A stretch of 64,000 nucleotides of DNA from Tropicimonas sediminicola. Lineage in GTDB: Bacteria; Pseudomonadota; Alphaproteobacteria; Rhodobacterales; Rhodobacteraceae. How positions within the stretch are numbered: position 1 is the first letter of the stretch; the number at the start of each line of letters is the position of its first letter. Under the pieces are notes generated by a model. That model was given only the letters and a program-made list of their open reading frames with translations, was not told the DNA's origin and did no database searches. A program made the position numbers and the translations under genes. Where the stretch lies: contig NZ_FZOY01000003.1 in NCBI RefSeq assembly GCF_900188335.1, positions 434,001-498,000 of the forward strand, given 5' to 3'. Of this stretch, positions 54,122 to 63,717 are shown piece by piece.

Positions 54122-54195
54122 CCGCGCGCCCTGCGCGCGGCCCGGCCCAACCGGCGGCGCGGCATCTTTGATGCCGGGACGATGGGCGGGAGCCC
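54122..54195 (-). repeat. Dispersed two-hairpin intergenic repeat, copy F
   Basis: Inverted copy: an 8-bp hairpin CCGCGCGC-CCT-GCGCGCGG at 54122-54140, the core GGCCCAACCGGCGG, a 7-bp hairpin CGGCATC-TTT-GATGCCG at 54160-54176, and GGGCGGGAGCCC at 54184-54195. It ends 17 bases before the stop of the minus-strand ABC ATPase gene and may help end its transcript. Confidence 0.72.
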
Positions 54196-54211
54196 ACGGC
54201 GGCCGGTCGGT

Positions 54212-55288
54212 TCAGGCGGGGAAGACGAAGCAGCGGTCCCGGCGCAGGGTCAGCCACAGGGGCGTGCCGGGCTTGGGCAGAAAGACCGCCGGGACCGTGG
54301 CCTTCAGGATCGTGGCGTCGTGGTCCATGCGGAACTCGACGAGGCTCTCGCGGCCCATGAAGCGCGCCCGTTCGACGACCCCGCGCGCCGCCACCCCGTC
54401 GCTGGCGGTGGGGTTCGGCCCGCGGCCTTGCCGGTCGAAGTCGATCCGGAGGTGCTGCGGACGGATGACGATCTCGACCCGGGTGCCGTCCTTCATGCCC
54501 GGCGTCAGGAACTGGCCGAACGGGGTGTCGGTGAGCGCGCCGTGAACTTCCCCGTGCACGATGTTGATATCGCTGAAGAAGGCTGCGGCGGCGCGATCCT
54601 TCGGGTTGTTGTAGACATGGTAGGGCGCGCCGCGCTGCACGATCCGGCCGGCGCGCATCAGGGCGATCTCGTCGGCCATGCGCATGGCCTCGTCCGGCTC
54701 GTGGGTGACCAGCAGAACGGCCGTGTTCTCTTCCTTCAGCAAGGCGAGGGTGCGGTCGCGGATGTCGTCGCGCAGGCGGTTGTCGAGGCCGGAAAAGGGC
54801 TCGTCCATCAGCATGATCGCGGGGCGCGGCGCCAGCGCACGGACCAACGCGACCCGCTGCTGTTCGCCGCCCGAGAGCTGGTGCGGGAAGGCATCGATGA
54901 AACCGCCGAGGTCGACCCGCTCCAGCAGTTCCGCAACCCGCTCCCGGTGCCGCCTGAGCCCGCCGTCGAGCCCGAAGGCCACGTTGTCGCCGACGCTGAG
55001 GTGGGGGAACAGGGCGAAGTCCTGGAACATCAGCCCGATGCCGCGCTGTTCGGGCGGCAGGTGCATGGCGTCGTCCGACACGCAGGTGCCGTCGACCAGC
55101 ACCCGCCCGCCGCTCTGGCGGTCGACGCCCGCCACGATCCGCAGGGTGGTCGACTTGCCGCAGCCCGAGGGGCCGAGCAGGCAGGTGACCTGACCCGGCG
55201 CCACGGTCAGCGAGACGCCGGCAACCACCTCGCGCCCTTCGAAGGTGCGGGCGAGATCCTGGACTTCGAGGCGGGGAGGCGTGGGCAC
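54212..55288 (-). CDS. ABC transporter ATP-binding protein (FbpC/PotA type), start uncertain
   Basis: About 358 residues. The ATPase domain has Walker A LLGPSGCGKST, signature LSGGEQQR, and IMLMDEPFSGLD as Walker B. A TOBE-type C-terminal domain follows (about residues 250-358). This layout suits importers of iron, spermidine or similar solutes. No permease or binding-protein gene is adjacent. The GTG at 55288 is the nearest usable start; there is no in-frame ATG close by and no clear ribosome binding site, so the N-terminus is uncertain. Confidence 0.85.
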   Translation of the reverse strand: MPTPPRLEVQDLARTFEGREVVAGVSLTVAPGQVTCLLGPSGCGKSTTLRIVAGVDRQSGGRVLVDGTCVSDDAMHLPPEQRGIGLMFQDFALFPHLSVGDNVAFGLDGGLRRHRERVAELLERVDLGGFIDAFPHQLSGGEQQRVALVRALAPRPAIMLMDEPFSGLDNRLRDDIRDRTLALLKEENTAVLLVTHEPDEAMRMADEIALMRAGRIVQRGAPYHVYNNPKDRAAAAFFSDINIVHGEVHGALTDTPFGQFLTPGMKDGTRVEIVIRPQHLRIDFDRQGRGPNPTASDGVAARGVVERARFMGRESLVEFRMDHDATILKATVPAVFLPKPGTPLWLTLRRDRCFVFPA

Positions 55289-55494
55289 GTCGGGCGTTTG
55301 CTCGATTGTTTCGGTCGGGTTTCCAGCAGCCCTAGCAGCGTGCGCCAAGGGGGGCAAGGGTGGCACAAGGGCGCGCCGGCGCCCCTCTGGAGCGGGAGAA
55401 ATGCGCCAGGACGGGGGCGGGCCCGAGCCGGGAGGCGGCTGGTCTTTGGCTCTGCAGCGGCCTAGGTTGCGGGGCAGGCAGCAAAGGGCGACCC

Positions 55495-57312
55495 ATGGAC
55501 GAGCAGATCGAGCGCCAGGAACGGCAGCGCGGCTTGAAGGTGCTGCGCGACGTTGCGCCCTACCTCTGGCCCGAGGGCGAGGCCGGGGTGAAGGTCCGCG
55601 TGGTGACCGCGCTGGTGATCCTCCTGCTGGCAAAGCTGGTCGCTGTGACGACGCCGCTGTTCTACAAGGGCGCGGTCGATGCGCTGGCTGGCGACACGCC
55701 CGACGGGGTGACGATGCTGACGCTGGGCGCGGTGGGGCTGACCGTCGCCTACGGCATGGCGCGGCTGATGAACATCGCGCTTCAGCAGCTGCGCGATGTG
55801 GTCTTTGCCCGGGTGAGCCAGGGCGCGCTGCGCAAGCTGGCCCTGCGCACCTTCCGGCATATCCACGCACTCAGCCTGCGCTATCACATCAGCCGCAAGA
55901 CCGGGGCGCTGAGCCGGATCATGGAGCGCGGGGTGAAGGGCGTCTCCTTCCTGCTGCGGTTCCTGCTGTTCTCCATCGGGCCGCTTCTGCTGGAGCTGAT
56001 CCTGGTCTGCGGCGTCCTGGTGACGCTCTTCGACTGGCGCTTCCTGGCCGTGCTGGTGGTGACCATCGTTCTCTACGTCTGGTTCACCTTCGCCATCACC
56101 GAGTGGCGGGTGCGGATCCGGCGCGAGATGAACGAGCAGGACAACGAGGCCAACCAGCGGGCCATCGATTCGCTGCTGAACTTCGAGACGGTGAAATACT
56201 TCGGCGCCGACCGCCGCGAGGCGGAGCGCTACGACGAGGCGATGGCGGGCTACGAGACGGCGGCGCTCAAGACGGCCTATTCGCTGGCGCTGATCAACCT
56301 CGGGCAGGGGATCATCATCAATGGCGGGCTGGTCGTCGTGATGGTGATGGCAGCGCGCGGCGTCGCCTCGGGCGCGTTCACCGTCGGCGATTTCGTGATG
56401 GTCAACGCCTACATGATCCAGATCATCATGCCGTTGAACTTCCTTGGCACGGTCTATCGCGAGATCCGTCAGAGCCTTGTGGACATGGGGCAGATGTTCG
56501 ACCTGCTGGAGCAGCCCGCGGAGGTGGTCGACAGGCCGGGGGCGCCGGACATCGAGATCACCGGCGGCGAGGTGGTGTTCGACGACGTGCATTTCTCCTA
56601 CGAGCCGGAGCGGCCGATCCTGAAGGGGATCTCGGTGACCGTGCCGGCGGGGCGGTCTCTGGCGATCGTCGGGCCGACCGGGTCGGGAAAGTCCACGATC
56701 GGGCGGCTGCTCTTCCGGTTCTACGATGTCGACGGCGGCGCGCTCAGGATCGACGGGCAGGACGTGCGCGAGGTGACCCAGCATTCCCTGCATTGCGCGA
56801 TCGGCGTGGTGCCGCAGGACACGGTGCTGTTCAACGACACGATCTATTACAACATCGCCTACGGCCGCCCGGAGGCCAGCCGCGAAGAGGTGGAAGAGGC
56901 CGCGCGGGCGGCGGAGATCCATGACTTTGTGATGACGCTGCCCAAAGGCTACGACACCCTTGTCGGCGAGCGCGGCCTGAAGCTCTCGGGCGGCGAAAAG
57001 CAGCGGGTGGGGATCGCCCGGACGATCCTCAAGAACCCGCAGATCCTGCTGCTGGACGAGGCGACCTCGGCGCTCGATACCCGCACCGAGCAGGGCATCC
57101 AGGCCTCGCTGGCGCGGATGGGGCAGGGGCGGACGGTGATCATGATCGCGCACCGGCTCTCGACCATCGTTGAGGCCGACGAGATCGTGGTGCTGGAGGC
57201 GGGCGAGGTGGTCGAGCGAGGCAGCCACGCGGACCTGCTGGCGCAGCACGGCCGCTATGCCGGGCTCTGGGCGACCCAGCGGGCGGAGGACGAGGGCGCC
57301 GACGCCGCGTGA
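55495..57312 (+). CDS. Atm1-type ABC exporter
   Basis: A 605-residue half-transporter: six hydrophobic helices (residues about 30-320), then an ATPase domain with GPTGSGKST, signature LSGGEKQR and ILLLDEATSALD. The segment SLLNFETVKYFGADRREAERYDEAM is characteristic of the Atm1/HMT1 group, which exports glutathione-bound or sulfur-containing compounds linked to iron-sulfur and heavy-metal handling. The ATG at 55495 was chosen; the 45 residues upstream are low-complexity. Confidence 0.9.
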   Translation: MDEQIERQERQRGLKVLRDVAPYLWPEGEAGVKVRVVTALVILLLAKLVAVTTPLFYKGAVDALAGDTPDGVTMLTLGAVGLTVAYGMARLMNIALQQLRDVVFARVSQGALRKLALRTFRHIHALSLRYHISRKTGALSRIMERGVKGVSFLLRFLLFSIGPLLLELILVCGVLVTLFDWRFLAVLVVTIVLYVWFTFAITEWRVRIRREMNEQDNEANQRAIDSLLNFETVKYFGADRREAERYDEAMAGYETAALKTAYSLALINLGQGIIINGGLVVVMVMAARGVASGAFTVGDFVMVNAYMIQIIMPLNFLGTVYREIRQSLVDMGQMFDLLEQPAEVVDRPGAPDIEITGGEVVFDDVHFSYEPERPILKGISVTVPAGRSLAIVGPTGSGKSTIGRLLFRFYDVDGGALRIDGQDVREVTQHSLHCAIGVVPQDTVLFNDTIYYNIAYGRPEASREEVEEAARAAEIHDFVMTLPKGYDTLVGERGLKLSGGEKQRVGIARTILKNPQILLLDEATSALDTRTEQGIQASLARMGQGRTVIMIAHRLSTIVEADEIVVLEAGEVVERGSHADLLAQHGRYAGLWATQRAEDEGADAA

Positions 57313-57606
57313 TTGCCTGGTGCTGCCGGGCGGTACGATGCCGGCGGCAGAGAGGTGCCGGGCGGGACCGCAGCAGACGCGGAGTGCCGGTTTGTCGGAA
57401 AGGCATCGAAACCAGACCGGCATCGCGAAACTGGCGGTTGGGGGAGGCCGCCTCCGCCGCAGCAGGTTGTCAGCGCTATCGCCGGACGGTCGCTATGTAG
57501 CGCCAGGTCCCGGCACGCCTGGCCGATAGGCACGGAGACCGGAGCGGTCTCGCGCACCGCCCAGTTGCCGAACACCCTTCGCCTTCCCTTGCGCTTCCTG
57601 CGCGGC

Positions 57607-60600
57607 CTATTCGGCCGCGCGCGGCGGGGCGTTGTCCGGGGAGTCCGGCTGGGCGGCAGCGTCCTCGTCCGCGGTCTGGTCCGGGGCTTCGGCGCTCGAG
57701 GCTTCGTCCTCCGGCGAGATGTCGTCCGCGTTCTCGGCCTCAGCGTGCGGCGGGGCCAGTTGCTGCGGGTTGGCGCCGGCGAGCACCAGGTCCGGGGTCC
57801 AGACGATCTCGGGAGCGGAGACACGGCTGGCGTCGCGTGTCAGGGTCCAGTCCTGTGCCGCGCGGCTCCTGCGGCCGCCGGCCACCGCGCCGACGAGGTG
57901 CAGCCCGCCATAGGCGCCTTTCCAGAACCACACCCGGGCGGCGAGCATGGCGGGGGTGAAGACCAGCGTCAGGACGGTCGCGATGCCGAGGCCGAAGACG
58001 ACGGCGGTGGCGAGCTGTTTCCACCAGAGCGCGGTCGGGCTGTCGATCGAGTAGCCGCCGTTGAAGAAGTCCAGCGACAGGCCGAACATCATCGGCGCCA
58101 GGCCGGCCATGGTGGTGATCGTGGTCAGCAGCACCGGGCGCAGCCGCTGTTCGGCGGTGCGCGCGATGGCCTCGAGCCGCGGCATGTACTGGCTGAACTC
58201 CTGGTAGGTGTCGATCAGCACGATGTTGTTGTTCACCACGATCCCGGCCAGCGCGACGATCCCGGTGCCGGTCATGATGATCGAGAAGGGCTGACCCATC
58301 ACCAGCATGCCGATCAGAACGCCTGTGGTGGAGAGCACCACGGCGAGCAGTACGAGCACGGCGTTGTAGAGGCTGTTGAACTGGGTGAGCAGGATCACGA
58401 ACATCAGCCCGAGCGCGCCGGCAAAGGCCGACATGAGGAAGGACTGGCTTTCCTGCTGCTCCTCTTCGTCGCCGGTCCATTGCCAGCCGATGTCTTCCGG
58501 CAGAGGGGCTTCCTCCTGTAGCCAGCGGGTGATCTCGCCGATCCGTTCGGTGGCGTTGATCGGCACCACCGAGAGCCCGTCGCGCGCGATCTGTTCGCGG
58601 ATCGACGGGCGGGTGGTGGTGGCTTCGGAGGGGACCACGTCGACCGTCTCGCCATCGCCGTTGACCAGCTTCACAAGGCCCGGCGTCACGTCGGCGCGCA
58701 GGTCGTAATAGCGCTGCCCGTCGACCCGGTCGATGCGGGAGAGCTTGGGCACCGGCTTGCGGGTGATGAAGTTCGACAGCGGCACCAGCCCGTCGATCGT
58801 CCGGACCTTGAGAGAATCGAGGGTCGACAGCAGCCGGTCCTGCTCGGGCAGGCGGACGCGGATGTCGATCTCCTCGTCGGAGGTGTCGACCCGCATCGTG
58901 TCGAGCAGGATGCCGCGGGTGACGAGCTGCACCATCGCGCCCACGGTGGCAACGTCGGCGCCGTAGCGGCCGGCCTTCTCGACGTCGACGTCGATCTGCC
59001 AGTCGATGCCGGGCAGGGGGAGCGTGTCGTCGATGTCGATCAGGCCCGGCATCGCCTCGAAACGGGCGCGGGTGATCTCGACCGCCTCGCGCAGGCTCGA
59101 CCAGTCGTCGCCGGTCAGCCGCAGGTGGACCGGCTTGCCGGAGCCGGGGCCCATCGCGAGGTTGAGCGTCTCGGTGTAGATGCCGGGGATCTGTTCCAGC
59201 TTGGACTGGATCCGTTCGAGCACCAGGTCGCCGTCGAGCTCCGGCTGGTCGCGCCGGTCCTCCCAGCGGATCAGCTCGATCTGGATCTGGCCGATGGTGT
59301 CGCGCGGGCTGCTGGCGCCGCCGGTGTTGGCATTGAGCCCGCCCTCGCCGGCAAAGGCGAAGGCGCTGTCGACGCCGGGTTCCTGGCGCACGATCTGCTC
59401 GACCTCGTGGACCAGCGCGTCCTTGTCCTCAAGGCTGAGGTTGCCGCGGGCGCGGACATATACGATGGCCTGCTCGGGCTCCGATTCCACGAAGAACTCG
59501 ACGCCGTTGTTGTTGGCGCCGAAGTACTGGAAGGTCGACCACACGAAGAAGACGACGCCGGCGATCACCACGAGGGGCATGATCGGGTTGCCGGTGAGCA
59601 GCCGGATCACCCAGCCGAAGGCGGTGCGCTGGTAGCCGGCGCGGACCCGCTGTCGGCGCCACTGCACCTTGGCGGCGTCCATCGTGATCGAGGTGGCGAA
59701 GGCGCCGAGGACCAGAAGCACGGCGCCGAGGATGTGCCCGGGCGTGCCGACCGAGCCGCCGTCTTCGGGCGAGGGCAGGATGTAGCCCGGGTTCAGAACC
59801 TGCATCGCGCCGAGGAACAGCAGGTACATCGAGGGCAGGATCAAGGCCGCGCGGACGATCCACGGCCAGCGGCGCAGCGCCTCGGCGATGCGGTGGAAGC
59901 TGCGGGCGAGCCGGCCCGAGACGCCGCCGATCACCGGAAGGAACACCAGCGCCACGATCAGCGAGGCCGAGAGCACGAAGATCAGCGTGATCGGCAGCAT
60001 CTTCATGAATTCGCCCGAGACCCCCGGCCAGAACAGCATCGGCAGGAAGGCACAGAGCGTGGTGGCGGTGGAGCTGACGATCGGCCAGAACATCCGCTTG
60101 GACGCCTCGACATAGGCGTGCATCGGACCTGTGCCCTGCTGGATGCGCTTGTCGGCGTATTCCACGACCACGATGGCGCCGTCGACCAGCATCCCAACGG
60201 CGAGGATCAGGCCGAACATCACCATGTTGGAGATCGCCACGTCCATCAGCGCGAGGAAGCCGAAGCAGAGCAGGAAGGAGGTCGGGATCGCGAAGCCCAC
60301 CAGCAGCGACGGCCGCGGCCCGAGCGCGGCCAGCACCACGATCATCACGAGGCCGATGGCGGTCAGCACCGAGCCCTCGAGCTGGCTGACCATGGATTCC
60401 ACCTGCACCGACTGGTCGTTCGAGGCGCCGACGACGATCGCCTCCTGCAGCTCGGGCGGCCACTTGGCCTTTTCCTCCTGGATCGTCTGGCGCACCAGGG
60501 CAGCCATGTCGATCACGTTGTAGCCCTTGCGCTTGACCACCTGCAGCGCGACCGTCTTCTCGCCGTCGAACCGGGCGGTGCCGGTACGATCCTCGAAGGT

Positions 60601-61386
60601 GAGCGAGATCGTCGCCAGATCGCCCAGCGTGATGACCGAATCGCCGTTCACCTTGACCGGGATGCCGTAGATGTCGGCGGTGGTCTCGAAGGAGGAGGGG
60701 ATCTTGACCGAGAAGGCGCTGCCCTCAGTCTCGACCTCGCCGGCGGCGATGAGCTGGTTGTTGTTGACCACGGCGTTGATCAGTTCGCCGGCGGTGACGT
60801 TGTAGGCCTCGAGCTTCAGCGGGTCGATGGTGACCTCGACCATCTCGTCGCGGTGGCCGGTCAGCGCGGCCTCCAGCACCGGCTCGAGCCGCTCGAGCCT
60901 GTCCTGCAGGTCGTTGGCGATGCGCAGCAGGGTCCGTTCCGGCAGCGGGCCGGAGAGGTTCACGATGATGATCGGGAACTCGGAGAAGTTGAACTCGTCG
61001 ACCGTGTAGTTCTCGGCGCCCTCTGGAAAGTTCGCCTCGGCCTTGTTCATGGCCGCGCGGACGTCGGCGAGGGTGGCGGACTTGTCCCAGCCGAATTCGA
61101 ACTCCAGCACGAGGTTGGCATAGCCCTCGACGGCGGTGCCGGACATCCGGTCGAGCCCGTCGAGATCCGACATCTCGGTCTCCATCGGCTTGACCAGCAG
61201 CTTTTCGGCGTCCTCTGCCGAGATGCCGGGGAAGGGGACCGAGATGAACACGGCCGGGATCTCGATGTCCGGCTCACCCTCCTTGGGCAGGTTGATGTAG
61301 GTCATCGCCCCCGCCACGATGGAGAGCAGGATGATCCCGATGATCATGCGGGTGTGATGCGAGGCCCAATCGACGATGCCGGTCAT
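57607..61386 (-). CDS. RND-family efflux pump, extended form
   Basis: A 1259-residue inner-membrane pump of the AcrB/MdtB-like (HAE1) type. Hydrophobic blocks and the proton-relay helix LVMIVVLAALGPRPSLLVG, then FGLILAVGMLVDGAIVVVEY (paired aspartates/glutamates), are present, and a second set occurs in the C-terminal half. It is about 200 residues longer than AcrB. There are two extra hydrophobic helices around residues 508-566 and an acidic tail of ~90 residues (Glu/Asp/Ala-rich). It exports unknown drugs or metabolites with the adaptor encoded upstream; no outer-membrane TolC gene is in the window. Confidence 0.9.
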   Translation of the reverse strand: MTGIVDWASHHTRMIIGIILLSIVAGAMTYINLPKEGEPDIEIPAVFISVPFPGISAEDAEKLLVKPMETEMSDLDGLDRMSGTAVEGYANLVLEFEFGWDKSATLADVRAAMNKAEANFPEGAENYTVDEFNFSEFPIIIVNLSGPLPERTLLRIANDLQDRLERLEPVLEAALTGHRDEMVEVTIDPLKLEAYNVTAGELINAVVNNNQLIAAGEVETEGSAFSVKIPSSFETTADIYGIPVKVNGDSVITLGDLATISLTFEDRTGTARFDGEKTVALQVVKRKGYNVIDMAALVRQTIQEEKAKWPPELQEAIVVGASNDQSVQVESMVSQLEGSVLTAIGLVMIVVLAALGPRPSLLVGFAIPTSFLLCFGFLALMDVAISNMVMFGLILAVGMLVDGAIVVVEYADKRIQQGTGPMHAYVEASKRMFWPIVSSTATTLCAFLPMLFWPGVSGEFMKMLPITLIFVLSASLIVALVFLPVIGGVSGRLARSFHRIAEALRRWPWIVRAALILPSMYLLFLGAMQVLNPGYILPSPEDGGSVGTPGHILGAVLLVLGAFATSITMDAAKVQWRRQRVRAGYQRTAFGWVIRLLTGNPIMPLVVIAGVVFFVWSTFQYFGANNNGVEFFVESEPEQAIVYVRARGNLSLEDKDALVHEVEQIVRQEPGVDSAFAFAGEGGLNANTGGASSPRDTIGQIQIELIRWEDRRDQPELDGDLVLERIQSKLEQIPGIYTETLNLAMGPGSGKPVHLRLTGDDWSSLREAVEITRARFEAMPGLIDIDDTLPLPGIDWQIDVDVEKAGRYGADVATVGAMVQLVTRGILLDTMRVDTSDEEIDIRVRLPEQDRLLSTLDSLKVRTIDGLVPLSNFITRKPVPKLSRIDRVDGQRYYDLRADVTPGLVKLVNGDGETVDVVPSEATTTRPSIREQIARDGLSVVPINATERIGEITRWLQEEAPLPEDIGWQWTGDEEEQQESQSFLMSAFAGALGLMFVILLTQFNSLYNAVLVLLAVVLSTTGVLIGMLVMGQPFSIIMTGTGIVALAGIVVNNNIVLIDTYQEFSQYMPRLEAIARTAEQRLRPVLLTTITTMAGLAPMMFGLSLDFFNGGYSIDSPTALWWKQLATAVVFGLGIATVLTLVFTPAMLAARVWFWKGAYGGLHLVGAVAGGRRSRAAQDWTLTRDASRVSAPEIVWTPDLVLAGANPQQLAPPHAEAENADDISPEDEASSAEAPDQTADEDAAAQPDSPDNAPPRAAE

Positions 61387-61423
61387 GTCTTCGGGATCTC
61401 CCTTTGTGCCGATCCGCGAGGGG

Positions 61424-62686
61424 TCATTGCAGGACGTCTTCGCGATAGGTCACGTCGATCGGCACGCCGTCGGTCACGTATTCCTGTCCCACGACGATGA
61501 TGTCGACATTGGTCTCGAGGCCGGTGACCCAGATGCCCTCGGTCGTGTCGCGGAGGAAATCGACCGGCACAAAGGCCGCGACCGGGCCGCTGCCGTCTTC
61601 GGCCTGCGCCACCGTTCGCAGCCCGAGCGCGCCGGAATCGTCCAGCGTCAGGGCGGAGCCGGGCACGAGGTGCGCGGTCTCGCCGGCGGCGGCGATGGCG
61701 ATGTCGGCGGTCTGGCCGTCGCGGATCGACAGGTTGGGGTTGGGAACCTGAACCTCGACCCGGAAGGTGCGGGTCTGGCTGTCGGCGGAGCGCGACAGGA
61801 AGGTCACTTCGCCCGAGACCTCGGCGCCCGACACAAGCCGGGCGGAGGCGGGGGAGCCGACGGCGATCTTGTCGACCTGGGTTTCGGCGACGAAGCCCAC
61901 CAGCTTGATCGGGTCGAGCTGGATCACCGTGGCGCAGGAGGAGCCGGCCTGCATCAACGCGCCCAGTTCCGCGGTGTCGGTTTCCAGCAGGCCGTCGAAG
62001 GGCGCCTCGATGGTCAGCCGGTCGATCTCTTTCTCGGCCAGCGCCACCGCGGCGGCCGCGGCCTCGACCGTCGACGTTGCAGAATCCAGCCCCGAATTGG
62101 CGAATTCCAGCGCCGCCCGGGCCGAAGACACCGCTGCCTTGGTCGAGGCGACGCGGGTTTCGGAGGCAAAACCACCCTCGATCAGCCGGCTGGCGGCGCG
62201 GTCGTTGATCTCGGCCTCTTCGAGCAGTGCCTGCGCCTCGACCAGGCGGGCCTCGGCGACGGGCACGCCGGCGCGTGCGGAGGCGAGCCGCGCCCGCGCT
62301 TCGGAGAGTTGCGCCTCGCGGGTGCCGGGGTCGATCTGGCAGAGAAGCTGCCCCGCGGTGACGAAGGTGCCCTTGCGGAGCGGATCGGAGACGATCTGCC
62401 CGGTGGTTTCGGCCCGCACTTCGACCTGCCGCGCGGCCTCGGTGCGCCCGCGCAGGGCGACTGCATTGTCGATCACGCGGGCGGTGGAGGCCATGGCGAC
62501 AACGGAGACGCGCGTGTTTGCCTCGGCCGGTTCCGGCTCGGCTTCGGGCTGCGGCGCCTCGTCGGTGCTGGTGGCGGTCTCCGGCTGGTCGATACCGGCA
62601 AAGCGGAGGACCGACTCGCGTTCCATCACCAGGAAATAGATGATCGCCGCTACCAGGGCGGCGACAAGGACAGAAAACCACCTCAT
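61424..62686 (-). CDS. RND efflux periplasmic adaptor (membrane fusion protein)
   Basis: A 420-residue adaptor with an N-terminal membrane anchor (residues 4-22), a lipoyl-like half-motif before and after a long coiled-coil hairpin (about residues 120-220), then beta-barrel and membrane-proximal domains. It bridges the RND pump to an outer-membrane channel. It is first in the operon; the pump gene starts 37 bases downstream. A TATATT on the minus strand just upstream of 62710 may be its -10 element. Confidence 0.9.
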   Translation of the reverse strand: MRWFSVLVAALVAAIIYFLVMERESVLRFAGIDQPETATSTDEAPQPEAEPEPAEANTRVSVVAMASTARVIDNAVALRGRTEAARQVEVRAETTGQIVSDPLRKGTFVTAGQLLCQIDPGTREAQLSEARARLASARAGVPVAEARLVEAQALLEEAEINDRAASRLIEGGFASETRVASTKAAVSSARAALEFANSGLDSATSTVEAAAAAVALAEKEIDRLTIEAPFDGLLETDTAELGALMQAGSSCATVIQLDPIKLVGFVAETQVDKIAVGSPASARLVSGAEVSGEVTFLSRSADSQTRTFRVEVQVPNPNLSIRDGQTADIAIAAAGETAHLVPGSALTLDDSGALGLRTVAQAEDGSGPVAAFVPVDFLRDTTEGIWVTGLETNVDIIVVGQEYVTDGVPIDVTYREDVLQ

Positions 62687-62976
62687 CGGAGCGCGCCTTT
62701 TCCTATTCGAGCAATATACGAAACTCTGGTCTCAGATGTGCCCTAGGGGCTCCGAAGGCAAGTCTCAAGACCGAGCGCCCCGGATGCGACAAGAGTGACG
62801 CTCCGTAAAACCCGGTCGTTCAGGTCATCATATCCGCCATTTGCGCGTTATCATAGCACCGCACCTGTCGCCCGTTGCCGTGGGGCTTGGCATCCGCGCG
62901 GGCTTCGGGGTATGAGGGGGCGTTTCACAGAGCGCCGTCGGACCGACATTCCGACGCCGCAACAGGACGGTATCGC

Positions 62977-63636
62977 ATGAGCCAGGCAGACAGTTTCATC
63001 GACGAAGTCAACGAGGCGGTGCGCCGGGACAAGCTGTACCGAACGCTCCGGCGCTACGGCTGGATCGGCGTGCTGCTCGTGGTGGTGATCGTCGGCGGCG
63101 CGGCCTGGAACGAATACAGCAAGGCCTCCAAGGCGTCGCAGGCGCAGGCGCTCGGAGACACGCTGATGACCGAGTTGCAGAAGCCCGAGGCGGCGGATCG
63201 TATCGCCGGGCTCGAGACCGTGCAGGCGGAGGGCGACCTCAAGGCGCTGGTCGACCTTCTGACAGCGGCCGAGCTTCTCGGTCAGGAAGATCCCGAGGCG
63301 GCGGCGGAGGTTCTGCGCCCGGTCGCGGCAGATCCGGCGCTGCCGGCAGTCTATGGCGATCTGGCGGCCTACAAGATGCTGCTGCTCGGGGATGCGGCCT
63401 TTGACGAGACCGAGCGCGCGCAGGTGCTGGACCGCCTGGCCCAGCCGGGCGCGCCCTATCGCAACCTCGCGATGGAACAGAAGGCGCTCGACCTCGCGGC
63501 GGCGGGAGACACCGAGGCCGCGCTTGCGGCGGCCCGCGCCCTGCTCGAGGAACCCGGGCTGACCCAGAGCCTTTTCCAGCGGGTCAATCAATTGATCGTG
63601 ACGCTCGGCGAGGAGCCCGGCGACGCGAATGGCTGA
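62977..63636 (+). CDS. YfgM-like TPR membrane protein
   Basis: A 219-residue protein with a short cytosolic start (SFIDEVNEAVRRDKLYR), one membrane helix (about residues 28-45) and a helical periplasmic TPR_21-type region. In E. coli YfgM accompanies BamB and the GTPase Der; here the next gene is BamB-like, supporting the same envelope-assembly context. The ATG at 62977 was preferred over the frame start at 62875 because the extra residues are atypical. Confidence 0.85.
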   Translation: MSQADSFIDEVNEAVRRDKLYRTLRRYGWIGVLLVVVIVGGAAWNEYSKASKASQAQALGDTLMTELQKPEAADRIAGLETVQAEGDLKALVDLLTAAELLGQEDPEAAAEVLRPVAADPALPAVYGDLAAYKMLLLGDAAFDETERAQVLDRLAQPGAPYRNLAMEQKALDLAAAGDTEAALAAARALLEEPGLTQSLFQRVNQLIVTLGEEPGDANG

Positions 63637-63717
63637 ACGGCCGGCGGCACGGGCTGTCCGGTCGGGCTCCGGCCCGGCGGCACGGTCTGCGACGGGCGAA
63701 GAACGAGGGAATGAGCG

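Noticed and set aside
57313-57606. Gene or RNA between the Atm1-type exporter and the RND pump
   Set aside because: No frame with a plausible start, no stable conserved structure and no terminator with a T run was found in these 294 bases.
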